Below are positions 43,166-51,661 of a DNA stretch of 64,000 nt, one piece after another; position 1 is the stretch's first letter, and every line of letters starts with the position of its first letter. This stretch comes from JAAOZP01 sp964635675 (GTDB taxonomy: Archaea > Thermoproteota > EX4484-205 > JAAOZP01). The stretch spans positions 1 through 64,000 of the forward strand of contig CAZWPT010000004.1 in the NCBI GenBank assembly GCA_964635675.1, read 5' to 3'. A program made the position numbers and the translations under genes. The notes under the pieces were generated by a model, which was given only the letters and a program-made list of their open reading frames with translations, did no database searches and was not told where the DNA came from.

Positions 43166-43537
43166 ATGAGGATTATAATACCTGTGGAGGATGATCGTGG
43201 CTTGGATTCACGCTTATCCGAACACTTCGGCAGGGCTCCCTTCTTCATAGTCTTTGAGCTGGATGATGAGGGGAAAATCTTAAAGCAGGAGACTGTGCGC
43301 AATGAGGGTGAACATTTCGGAGGAACAGGACGGCCTGCTGACCGTATACTGCAACTTAAGCCTGACGCAGTAATCGCCTATGGGATGGGACCGAGGGCAC
43401 TGGCCATGTTCCAGCAAGCGAAGATAGCTGTCTTAAAAGCTAATTCAAACATCGTCAGAGACTTGGTTTCATCCTATGTTAAAGATGAGCTTGAAGAGTT
43501 GACTGAAGGTTGTCATCAAGCCCGTCATAAACATTAA
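43166..43537 (+). CDS. Dinitrogenase iron-molybdenum cofactor-binding (NifX/NafY-like) protein
   Basis: The product has 123 residues. MRIIIPVEDDRGLDSRLSEH is the usual family start, followed by HFGRAPFFIVF, NEGEHFGGTGRPADRIL, a GMGPRALAMFQQAKI loop and a His/Cys-containing tail (GCHQARHKH). No nitrogenase genes are present, so it belongs to the free-standing branch thought to bind iron-sulfur or Fe-Mo clusters. GGTGAT lies just upstream of the ATG. It is the last gene of the DUF134-linked cluster. Confidence 0.85.
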   Translation: MRIIIPVEDDRGLDSRLSEHFGRAPFFIVFELDDEGKILKQETVRNEGEHFGGTGRPADRILQLKPDAVIAYGMGPRALAMFQQAKIAVLKANSNIVRDLVSSYVKDELEELTEGCHQARHKH

Positions 43538-43593
43538 TCCGCGAGTCTTCTGCTAAGTTTATAAGTTGAAACCGTGGGCTATGTTAAGCAGCA

Positions 43594-44169
43594 ATGCGGG
43601 AAGACTATGCTTGGAACCGTATTATTCTGGAGGCTTACGGTGTCTCTAAGGATCTAGGGGTTCCTGCAATAGAGATGGATGACGGCTGCGTGCTTTTCTC
43701 AACAGCCTTTCTGACAGCTATACGGTTTGGATGTTTGAAAGCCATGGACGCTGGTGCGGGCATAGGTTTTTCAACAGTATGGATTGCTAAAGCTCTTTTA
43801 GAGTCAGGGGTTGATGGTAACGTCTACGCTGTTGAGAAGAATATTCGAAGATTTAGAAGGCTCAAGGAGCTTGTTGGCAAGCATCGTTTGGAGCATCTAA
43901 TCACGCCGGTTAACGGAGACGCGTTGGAGTACGTCAGGAAGGTCGATGAGCTGAATCTAGTCTTCATGGATATTGAAAAGGAGCAATACTTAGAGTTTTT
44001 CAACCTGATTAAGAGCAAGATTCTTAGAGGCGGAGTGATGCTTGCACACAACGTTAAGCACCCGTATGGCACCATAGCGGGCTTTCTAAACGAGACTTCT
44101 GGCGGAATGTGGAGAACCGTTATAGTGCCTACTGGAGCAGGAGTCTCTATAAGCATTAAAATGGGTTAA
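43594..44169 (+). CDS. SAM-dependent O-methyltransferase-like protein
   Basis: The product has 191 residues of class I SAM-methyltransferase fold. Motif I is AMDAGAGIGFSTVWIA; YAVEKNIRRFRRL is motif II; NLVFMDIEKEQYLEFF matches the catechol-O-methyltransferase-like layout. A GTTTATAAG element lies ~32 bases upstream. The acceptor is unknown. The 3' end overlaps the convergent dehydrogenase gene by 4 bases. Confidence 0.8.
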   Translation: MREDYAWNRIILEAYGVSKDLGVPAIEMDDGCVLFSTAFLTAIRFGCLKAMDAGAGIGFSTVWIAKALLESGVDGNVYAVEKNIRRFRRLKELVGKHRLEHLITPVNGDALEYVRKVDELNLVFMDIEKEQYLEFFNLIKSKILRGGVMLAHNVKHPYGTIAGFLNETSGGMWRTVIVPTGAGVSISIKMG

Positions 44170-45035
44170 GACTGTAAGACAGGTTTTCTGGATGATTCCC
44201 CAATGCTTTCCTCAATTGCTTTAACGACGGCTACTGGCTCAAGCATCTCTTCGCCTGAAAGGATCCACCGCTTGTTGTCAAGCATCTCCTTAATCCTCAT
44301 CATCCCCCTCTTGTAGCAGTCCTTGGAGTCAACCTTGGCTGAGAAATGGGTTTTCTTAGTTAGGCCTTCCAGTGAAAAAACATAGGGCATTTCAGGGGCG
44401 ATCTTTACTGTTCCAATCTGTTTCTCGTGAACCAGCGTCGCAACTATGTTTTTATTCTTCACGGTTGCATAAATCTCTCTCACCCCTGTTCCCGCAACCT
44501 CGTTAAAAATCTCTGCACAATGCACTCCATAAAAGATTAATCCGCCATACTCGCTTTCAAGGTCTCCCGGGCCTAGTACGCTTAGGAAAACCGGCTCCTC
44601 ATTCTTAAAAATTTTTTTAAGCTCTTGCACAGCGTCCGTAAACCTCAGGGTCGAAAAGCTCGTTAAAAGGGTTTGTTTCTCCTTCGCTAACTCGATGATT
44701 TTTTCAGCGTCTGCTACCGTGGCTGCTAGAGGCTTATCCACGAAAACCGGAATCCTGTTTTCTATGAACGGCTTAGCGTATTCCAGGTGTAGCCCGCCGT
44801 GTCTAAACTCTACAAACGCGACATCAATGTTTCCAATCATCTCGTTTACATCTGAAACAATGTTTTCAATACCGCCTTTTTCCGCAACCTCTCTATTCCT
44901 CGTTTCGTCGAACCCGAAGAGGTGGGTTGCTTTGAAACCCGGGACGTAATTTTCCCTGTCTATGCCGTTCGCGATCTGTGAAAAAGTTATCGCGTGAGAA
45001 TTGTCGGACCCAACTATTCCTATCCTGTAAACCAT
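44166..45035 (-). CDS. Gfo/Idh/MocA-like oxidoreductase, short form
   Basis: The product has 289 residues, shorter than the usual ~350. The nucleotide fold begins YRIGIVGSDNSHAITF, with VFVDKPLAATVADAEK carrying the catalytic Lys. IFYGVHCAEIFNEVAGTG replaces the usual second motif. The glycine-rich loop reads GSDNSH rather than GxGxxG, which is seen in a subgroup of putative dehydrogenases in sugar loci. The substrate is unknown. Confidence 0.8.
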   Translation of the reverse strand: MVYRIGIVGSDNSHAITFSQIANGIDRENYVPGFKATHLFGFDETRNREVAEKGGIENIVSDVNEMIGNIDVAFVEFRHGGLHLEYAKPFIENRIPVFVDKPLAATVADAEKIIELAKEKQTLLTSFSTLRFTDAVQELKKIFKNEEPVFLSVLGPGDLESEYGGLIFYGVHCAEIFNEVAGTGVREIYATVKNKNIVATLVHEKQIGTVKIAPEMPYVFSLEGLTKKTHFSAKVDSKDCYKRGMMRIKEMLDNKRWILSGEEMLEPVAVVKAIEESIGESSRKPVLQS

Positions 45036-45075
45036 GTGGGCGGGTGAGTGGAACGACTTTATAAGTTTTTCAGAA

Positions 45076-45510
45076 TCACTGTTTTTTCAGCTTGAACAGG
45101 AAGTGGCAGCATTCATCTCCTCTCATTAAAAGCTTGTCTCTAACCAGTTCTATCCCATGGTTAAATCCTTTCACAACATAGTGGTCGCCGCTGCAGATCA
45201 TTTTTTCACCCACGTCGGATGCGTTGAACTTTTTAAAGACTTCCGCGTGGACGCACTTCTTAACGATAACTTCCAAGGCTTCTTCGCTCTCCTCTAGAAC
45301 CTCGAATTCATGAGCCTCCTTACTGAATAATGTTAAAAAGTATCTGGGAGTTTTATCCTTTGCCTCTATGCCTCTCTTCCTCCATTCCTCCTCTATCCTT
45401 CTGTTCCTCCAGTCTACCAAAACGTCCAGCGCCTCTTTACCAAACTCTTTCTCAAGAATCCGGCTCATCATAATTAAAGAAAAATCTCTATAATATCTTA
45501 ACTCGCTCAT
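45076..45510 (-). CDS. L-2-amino-thiazoline-4-carboxylate hydrolase-like protein
   Basis: The product has 144 residues. The C-terminal half shows the ATC-hydrolase family pattern: KKCVHAEVFKKF, EKMICSGDHYVVKGF and GDECCHFLF, with conserved Cys at each step. The pattern also resembles V4R ligand-binding domains (C..GD..C.F). It might hydrolyse a small heterocycle or be a sensor. It lies upstream of the Gfo/Idh-like gene, ~40 bases away, in the same direction. Confidence 0.6.
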   Translation of the reverse strand: MSELRYYRDFSLIMMSRILEKEFGKEALDVLVDWRNRRIEEEWRKRGIEAKDKTPRYFLTLFSKEAHEFEVLEESEEALEVIVKKCVHAEVFKKFNASDVGEKMICSGDHYVVKGFNHGIELVRDKLLMRGDECCHFLFKLKKQ

Positions 45511-45695
45511 TTCTAAGCCTAAACGGCTCTTCTCACTATTAAATCTTTCCTAAGGGGAAGCATGATTCCCGACAATATTTCTTAAGGATGGTTTCCTGGA
45601 AACCCTGCGAAACTTTAAACCCGTTCGATCGGCTTTTTCCCATCCCCTTATGCGGAAGAATTAAATAGTTTTTCTCTCCCAATAGACGTGGATTC

Positions 45696-46430
45696 GTGAT
45701 GGGAGCTGAAAGCATAGTTGCAGTCAGAAACCTTGTTAAACGCTTCGGGGATCTGGCGGCTGTAGAGGGGGTTTCGTTAAGAATTGAGAAGGGTGAAGTA
45801 TTCGGGTTGATAGGTCCAAACGGTGCTGGCAAGACTACTATTCTAAGAATAATGGCGACACTCCTCCTGCCGACAAGCGGCTACGTCAACATACTTGGGT
45901 ATGACGCTGTCAAGGAGGCTGGTAAAATCAGGCCTTTCATCTCGTACTTGGCTGAGGACGCTGGGACATATAGAAACCTGAGCGGCCGCGAATACTTGTC
46001 TATAGTGGCAAGGATATACTTTGATTCGGATATTGAGGCGTCTAAAGCTGTTGAGGAGGCGATAGGAATCTCAGGGCTGGGTGACAGGGTGGATGATAAG
46101 ATGAAGACTTACAGCAAGGGGATGAAGAGGAGGCTCCAGATAGCTAGAGCATTAATGACAAAGCCGAGGCTAGCGATATTAGACGAGCCTACTGCAGGCC
46201 TAGACGTTTTTCACGCGAAACACATAAGGGGGGTTGTGAGCAGACATGTCAAGGAGGGTGGGACAGTGGTTCTTTCAAGCCACAATATGCTTGAGGTCGA
46301 ATACTTGTGTACTAGAGTTGCTTTTATACATCGTGGGCATGTACTTTTTGAAGGAGCACCGGAGGAGATTAAAAATAAACTCGGGGCTTCGAATCTTGAA
46401 GAGGCATTTATCGAGGTGACCAGTAGATGA
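45696..46430 (+). CDS. ABC transporter ATP-binding protein (NatA-like)
   Basis: The product has 244 residues. Walker A is GPNGAGKTT (~39). The signature is YSKGMKRRL, typical of ABC-2 type exporters. Walker B is LAILDEPTAGLD, and the switch His is in LSSHNML. It starts at GTG-ATG; a TATA-like ATTAAATAG lies about 32-35 bases upstream. The ATGA overlap with the next gene shows that it pairs with that permease. Confidence 0.95.
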   Translation: MMGAESIVAVRNLVKRFGDLAAVEGVSLRIEKGEVFGLIGPNGAGKTTILRIMATLLLPTSGYVNILGYDAVKEAGKIRPFISYLAEDAGTYRNLSGREYLSIVARIYFDSDIEASKAVEEAIGISGLGDRVDDKMKTYSKGMKRRLQIARALMTKPRLAILDEPTAGLDVFHAKHIRGVVSRHVKEGGTVVLSSHNMLEVEYLCTRVAFIHRGHVLFEGAPEEIKNKLGASNLEEAFIEVTSR

Positions 46431-47761
46431 GAAAGCTTGTTTCACTGGTTGAGAAGGAGGTTAAGGATCTTCTAAGAGACCCCAGGATATACATTGGCCT
46501 GGTTGTTCCCGTGGTACTGATGCCGTTACTGGGTTTTCTCATGTCCACATCGATGAGCAGCTCTATTGAAGCCGGGGCTAAGGGTTTGAAAATAGCTGTA
46601 CTCGACTACGATAAGACCGTGTTAAGCAACGCCTTCCTAAACCTTTCTGGGAGCCTAGGGGCGGATGTTAAGAGTATTGACGTTGCTGACATTGAAACCG
46701 CGGTCGGTGAAGCGAGAAACCTCGGTTCAACCGCTTTGATAGTTATAGGGAGAGGGTTTGAGAATGATCTGGTTAACTTCAGGAGGGCAAGCGTTGAAGT
46801 ATACGTTGTAATGGAGACCATGAGCCTAGGCTCAATAGGCGCATACTCTGCCGTTGAAGGATTATTGAGCGTGTCCTCGAAGATTTTCAGCAACATGTTG
46901 ATCTCTAAACTTAACCCAAACATTTCTCCCGATGTTGTTCGAGAACCGTTCAACATTTCGACGCGCTCAATACTCAAGGATAAAATAATCGAGATTCCTC
47001 CTCAAGTACTTTTCAACCAACTCTTAATGGGGTACAGCATTATGATTCCGCTGCTGCTTTTAATGCTGTCAATTACTGTCGTCCAGTTTGCTGCTACTGC
47101 AACCGCGGTTGAGAATGAGGAGAAAACCCTGGAGACTCTCTTGACTTTCCCGGTGACGCGCTACGACATCCTTCTGGCTAAGCTGCTAGGCTCATCTATC
47201 CTGGCTGTAATCGGGAGCATCCTGTTTACAGGAGGGTTCATCCTATACTTTAACAACATGCTCACCATGTCTGGTTTCAATTTTCCAGTGGGAGATGTTT
47301 CCCGGCTGCTTCCCTCACCCCCGCCTGAGAGCTTCATTCTTCTCGCTGTCAGCCTGATTCTTGCGATACTTTTCGTAACGTCTCTCGGAGTGGCGATCGG
47401 AGCATTAAGCAGCGACGTCAGGATGGCGAACTCTCTCCTCGGAGTGGTAATAGTTCCGATAATGGTGCCCTCATTACTGATGATGTACGGGGACCTCAGC
47501 ACACTGCCTCTATCTCTTAAACTTCTAGTGTACGCTCTGCCCACATCCTACCCCATAATGATCGCTAAAGACATGGTTATGACGCCAATATCCTTGGAAG
47601 CCATTCTCGGAATCCCGTATTCTGCAGCCCTAACGGTTCTCGTCCTCTACGCTACGAGCATGCTACTGGCGCCGGAGAAGCTCTTGACGATTCAATACAG
47701 GCTGAGGCTCAGGGGTTCTAGGAGACGGCAGATCAAGGAGCTTGAAACCAGTCTACAGTGA
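46427..47761 (+). CDS. ABC-2 type permease (NatB-like)
   Basis: The product has 444 residues. An N-terminal helix (~25-45) is followed by a large extracellular domain (~50-200) and then five to six helices (~205-415). It starts LVSLVEKEVKDLLRDPRIY, the standard beginning of the ABC2_membrane_3/NatB group, and EEKTLETLLTFPVTRYDILLAK is the conserved coupling region. With the ATPase it probably exports a drug, sodium or lipid-linked compound; no substrate gene is attached. Confidence 0.9.
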   Translation: MRKLVSLVEKEVKDLLRDPRIYIGLVVPVVLMPLLGFLMSTSMSSSIEAGAKGLKIAVLDYDKTVLSNAFLNLSGSLGADVKSIDVADIETAVGEARNLGSTALIVIGRGFENDLVNFRRASVEVYVVMETMSLGSIGAYSAVEGLLSVSSKIFSNMLISKLNPNISPDVVREPFNISTRSILKDKIIEIPPQVLFNQLLMGYSIMIPLLLLMLSITVVQFAATATAVENEEKTLETLLTFPVTRYDILLAKLLGSSILAVIGSILFTGGFILYFNNMLTMSGFNFPVGDVSRLLPSPPPESFILLAVSLILAILFVTSLGVAIGALSSDVRMANSLLGVVIVPIMVPSLLMMYGDLSTLPLSLKLLVYALPTSYPIMIAKDMVMTPISLEAILGIPYSAALTVLVLYATSMLLAPEKLLTIQYRLRLRGSRRRQIKELETSLQ

Positions 47762-47874
47762 CTTTTTTAGTCGCCCCTTCCATCCAGCATTTTTCTAAGC
47801 GACGCGTGGGAAACCGGTGGTTAGCGCCTCGTTGCGCCAGATAATCTTAAATCGGTGTTTGCAAAGCGCCAAAT

Positions 47875-48762
47875 GTGGGAAAACCAAGCATAGTCAAGCT
47901 CGGCACCATTGATTGCGGCATGGTGGAGACGACGCCAATAGTCTTTCAGAATAGGCTTTACCGCTTCGAATATGTGCGTCCAAACTACAAACCGAATAAA
48001 ACAGGCATCCCGTTCTTCCGTTTCATCGACGTCGACTCCGGAGAATCGACTCCAGCTTTTGCACACGGTTTCCACTTGGGTAGTGCTTATGTGGATGATG
48101 ATAGGGTTTTCGTCTACGGTGTTGACGCTTGGGGCGGTTCGAAGATTAAGGTTTTCTGGAGCAGGGATTTGAAGGAGTGGCGCTCGGAAGACGCGCTCAT
48201 CCTTCCCGGGTGTGGAATCTACAACAACTCTGTCTGTAGGAGTCGCGATCACTACATAATGGCGATCGAGCTGGGGGAGCCTGCGGGGCTAGTTGGCGTT
48301 AGGTTCACGATCTTCTTCGCCGAGTCGGATGATCTGCTTAAATGGAGTATGCGCCCGTTTAACGAGGCCTTTTCAAAAGACCGGTATACTGCTTGTCCTG
48401 CAATCCGCTGGCTAGATGGATACTATTATATGGTTTATCTTGAGCAGACACTGGGATTGACGTATGAGCCGTATACTATCCGTTCGAGAAACCTTGTTGA
48501 CTGGCAGAGCAGTCCTTTTAATCCAGTTATGCGTCCCTCAGTCGAAGACAAGAAGATTGCTAGCGAAAGGCTTACTACTGAGCAGAGGAACAGGATTGCT
48601 AATGCTGTAAACATTAACAACTCTGATCTGGATTTCTGCGAGTTAAACGGGAAGACAATTATATACTATAGCTGGGGGGACCAGAGGGGCACAGAGTTCC
48701 TAGCCGAGGCTGTTTACGAAGGCGGGCTGGAAGACTTCTTCAGATACTTTTTCAGACAATAG
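47875..48762 (+). CDS. Five-bladed beta-propeller glycosidase-like protein (GH43/GH62-like)
   Basis: The product has 295 residues, probably from GTG, with no signal peptide. Repeated blade motifs are VETTPIVFQNRLYRFEYV, GSKIKVFWSRDLKEW, FTIFFAESDDLLKWS, CPAIRWLDGYYYMVYLEQ and YTIRSRNLVDWQSS. The S-x-D-L-x-x-W repeats are typical of GH43-type and GH130-like propellers. Catalytic residues cannot be assigned by eye. It is likely to act on oligosaccharides in the cytoplasm. Confidence 0.65.
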   Translation: MGKPSIVKLGTIDCGMVETTPIVFQNRLYRFEYVRPNYKPNKTGIPFFRFIDVDSGESTPAFAHGFHLGSAYVDDDRVFVYGVDAWGGSKIKVFWSRDLKEWRSEDALILPGCGIYNNSVCRSRDHYIMAIELGEPAGLVGVRFTIFFAESDDLLKWSMRPFNEAFSKDRYTACPAIRWLDGYYYMVYLEQTLGLTYEPYTIRSRNLVDWQSSPFNPVMRPSVEDKKIASERLTTEQRNRIANAVNINNSDLDFCELNGKTIIYYSWGDQRGTEFLAEAVYEGGLEDFFRYFFRQ

Positions 48763-48862
48763 TTAGGTTTCAAAGATAGGGAAAGCATTCTCCTACAAAA
48801 CTTAATAATGGGCATCGAAATTATTAAATTCAGGGAAATAGTGCGGAGGAGGCGTATGCTGC

Positions 48863-50128
48863 ATGAAGGCTGGTTATGCGAAGAGAGACGTGACGCCTCC
48901 CATAGGGTTGCGGCTGGGTGGTTATGCGCACAGGTTCGGCCGTTCTTCTCAAGCTGTCCACGATCCCCTTATGGTCAGCGCCATACACATCGGGTCGTAT
49001 GGTGAGGATGTGCTCCTAATACATTGCGACGTGCTCGGAGTCTACAGAAGCTTCGCAGACAACATTAAGAGGGCTATTCAAGAAAAGGTTGGAATAGGCT
49101 CAAGCCGAATATTTTTGACAACAACCCATACTCACTCTGGGCCTGAGACAATCACTCCTATGTGGCCGAACACATTCCCCTACACTAATGAGGAGAAAAG
49201 GGTTTTAAGCCAATGGGAGGCTTTCTTCGCGGAAAGCATTATCGAGGCTGCGATAGAGGCATGTGAAAAGTCTACGCCTGCCTCCATCAGATTCGAGACT
49301 GCTCTAGTCCCAGGCCTAACCTATAATAGGACGCATAAGAATGGTGTTATAGATGAATGCATGCCTTTCATGCTGATCAAGAATAGGGATTTTAAGATTG
49401 TTTTGACGAATTATTGCTGCCACCCTGTTTGCAACACCGATCTCGGTGTCTCTGCAGACTACCCTGGGGAACTGTATGCTAGGATGCTTGGAAACGGGTT
49501 TGAAGTTTTTTTCACAACGGGTTCAGCAGGGGACATTGATCCTGTCGAGAAGGGCAGGGTTTTCATATCGAAAATAGGTTTAAGCATGCAGCACGCGTTG
49601 GAGAATGCTTTGGGAGACGCGGTTGAACCAGCCCACGATGGGGTTAATGTTCAGAATAGAATTCTCAGGCTGAAGCTTAGGGATCCGCCTTTTTTCAGCG
49701 AAGCTAGGAGAAAGTTCTTAGAGCAGTATGAGCTTTGCAGGAACCGGCTGGATAACCAGGAGTGTGTCACCAGCCTTCTTTACGCGGATGAGGAATACGA
49801 GGTTGCCAAAGAAGGTAAGAAGTCGGTTGAAACACTTATTCAGACTTTAACCATAGGGGGTGAAGTTGTTTTAATATCTATCCCCGGAGAACTATTTGTG
49901 GAATTCGGGTTGAGGATGTGTGAGGCGGCTTGTTCGATGGGGTATAGGTCTGCAATAATATCTACTTATTCAGAGGATTATATTGGCTACATTCCTGATA
50001 AAGAGGCTTTTGAAAAAGGATCTTACGAAGCCCGGCTCGCACGCTGGAGTAGAGTAACGCCTGACGCTGGCGACCAGGTTTTTCAAACCGTTTTGGACTG
50101 CTTCCTCTCATCTATAAAGAGTATGTGA
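48863..50128 (+). CDS. Neutral/alkaline ceramidase N-domain-like protein
   Basis: The product has 421 residues and no signal peptide. MKAGYAKRDVTPPIGLRLGGYA is the typical start, followed by VLLIHCDVLGV, FLTTTHTHSGPE, NYCCHPVCNTD and FFTTGSAGDIDP. These match the ceramidase N-terminal-like family that is widespread in polysaccharide-degrading bacteria. Such cytosolic proteins are often annotated as ceramidases, but an amide or ester of a sugar is as likely a substrate. GGAGGAGG lies ~14 bases upstream. Confidence 0.8.
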   Translation: MKAGYAKRDVTPPIGLRLGGYAHRFGRSSQAVHDPLMVSAIHIGSYGEDVLLIHCDVLGVYRSFADNIKRAIQEKVGIGSSRIFLTTTHTHSGPETITPMWPNTFPYTNEEKRVLSQWEAFFAESIIEAAIEACEKSTPASIRFETALVPGLTYNRTHKNGVIDECMPFMLIKNRDFKIVLTNYCCHPVCNTDLGVSADYPGELYARMLGNGFEVFFTTGSAGDIDPVEKGRVFISKIGLSMQHALENALGDAVEPAHDGVNVQNRILRLKLRDPPFFSEARRKFLEQYELCRNRLDNQECVTSLLYADEEYEVAKEGKKSVETLIQTLTIGGEVVLISIPGELFVEFGLRMCEAACSMGYRSAIISTYSEDYIGYIPDKEAFEKGSYEARLARWSRVTPDAGDQVFQTVLDCFLSSIKSM

Positions 50129-50139
50129 ACCCTCTGTTT

Positions 50140-51522
50140 TCAGAGTAGCCATCCTAATCTCAAATCATACTGTGAACCCGTTTTCCTTAACCTTTTAGGG
50201 TTAATCCTAGCTAGTTTACCGTAGTATTCCCTGTCAAACCTCTCTAACTCCTCCGGCATTTTAGACCATGCTTGCGCGGTTCGCCATATCCGAACATGGT
50301 TTCTAAGAGCTGCATCAATATCTTGGGAGGTTGGGACAACATTATGATATCCAGGTAATCCCATCGAACCATAGTAACACCAGAGGCCCACAGCATTATG
50401 AATCTGATAACCACTGACCGTGTAGCGAAGGAATTCTTCACGCTCCAAACCTTCACGTCCAGCTTCTCCTCTCAACACATAGTCTGCATAAGCGTGTGCA
50501 AACGGCAAGTATACGCGGCAGGTGCCGAATGGTTCGGTGCTTGAGTGTAGATAGAGCAGTCGGTCGCCAAGAATAGATCGAGCTCTTCGAATCAAGTAAT
50601 ATCCTGGGCGGAAATCCTCCCTGTGGCCACACCATCCGTCGAAGTAAAGACCATCTACTCTATACTCCTTCAGAATCCTTCTCATCTCCGAGAACAAGTC
50701 TGGAGCATTCGAGTAATACGGGCTGAAATAAACTAGAAACTTCATACCGTTTCTCCTGGCTTCCTCCCTGACTCTTGCAAACTCCGTCGGGTCCGCTGGC
50801 ACAGGATGATCAGTTTCCCACGGCTTAGGATGCTTGTAATCCGAGCCAGGTGGATCCTCAGCCCATTCAGGAGCGTCAGAAGCCCAGCCTTCATGCATAG
50901 TGAACACCCTGCAATATTTCGCGTCGCTTCTAATAATCTCGTCAGAGGGATATGGCTCCTCCAAGGTTCCTTCATGAGCCAATAATTCCGAAAGCCTTTT
51001 CAAATCGATTTCTCTGGGTGGACATATCGAGACCCAGAGTTCATCCCACCTGGCTAAATGCGTCTGCACCATCCACGACTCGGATCTTAGACCTGTTGCC
51101 TCTGTCCGCCGTGTCGGAATGCTGAAAAAACCGCATCCACCTAAGGGGTCTAAAAGGAGTCTATTACCATTAATTTCTTGAGCGTAATGTGGGAGAAAAT
51201 GACCGTCGAAAGCAAGCTTAAGATGCTGCTTTAGAGAAAATATGATTAAAGAATCACCTTGTACAGTCAGCTCGAGACCCTTTCCTTCGAAAGTGCATCT
51301 GAACTTGGTTTTTCTAGAGACCCTCCATGGAGACAGGTGATCCGGCAGTCTACAGCTTAACAACTTACGTTCAACACCGATGCGTTGCTCAACTTTAAGC
51401 CGGCCCCTGTCTTCCAGCGTTAGACGCATCCCTGGAGTTAATACCTCAAACCCTCCACAGGTGCTTTGTAAACTCTGAATACCCATCCCCATAAGAACCT
51501 CGTCCCCCGCATCGAAATCCAT
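50140..51522 (-). CDS. Putative TIM-barrel glycosidase, family not recognised
   Basis: The product has 460 residues and no signal peptide. An N-terminal beta domain (~1-180) is followed by a barrel-like region: EEARRNGMKFLVYFSPYYSN, YRVDGLYFDGWCGHREDF with a probable catalytic Asp on the fourth strand, RLLYLHSSTEPFG, and VLRGEAGREGLEREEFL. The layout recalls GH-D-type or DUF6259-like enzymes but I cannot place it. Its 3' end faces the ceramidase-like gene, 11 bases away. Confidence 0.6.
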   Translation of the reverse strand: MDFDAGDEVLMGMGIQSLQSTCGGFEVLTPGMRLTLEDRGRLKVEQRIGVERKLLSCRLPDHLSPWRVSRKTKFRCTFEGKGLELTVQGDSLIIFSLKQHLKLAFDGHFLPHYAQEINGNRLLLDPLGGCGFFSIPTRRTEATGLRSESWMVQTHLARWDELWVSICPPREIDLKRLSELLAHEGTLEEPYPSDEIIRSDAKYCRVFTMHEGWASDAPEWAEDPPGSDYKHPKPWETDHPVPADPTEFARVREEARRNGMKFLVYFSPYYSNAPDLFSEMRRILKEYRVDGLYFDGWCGHREDFRPGYYLIRRARSILGDRLLYLHSSTEPFGTCRVYLPFAHAYADYVLRGEAGREGLEREEFLRYTVSGYQIHNAVGLWCYYGSMGLPGYHNVVPTSQDIDAALRNHVRIWRTAQAWSKMPEELERFDREYYGKLARINPKRLRKTGSQYDLRLGWLL

Positions 51523-51661
51523 GGCTGTTTTCCTCGCGGTCTTTAATTAAAGGTTGCTCGCGGCAAACATGCTACGGCTTCTGATGGAAGCCTTCACACG
51601 GGTTGAAGCAGACCCTCACACTTCAACAGTGCATCAAGTGTTTTAATCGTCTCCCGGCTAC

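Noticed and set aside
43166..43537. Evidence for nitrogen fixation from the NifX-like gene
   Set aside because: No nitrogenase or nifB, nifE or nifN genes are present; free-standing NifX-like proteins are common in non-fixing archaea.
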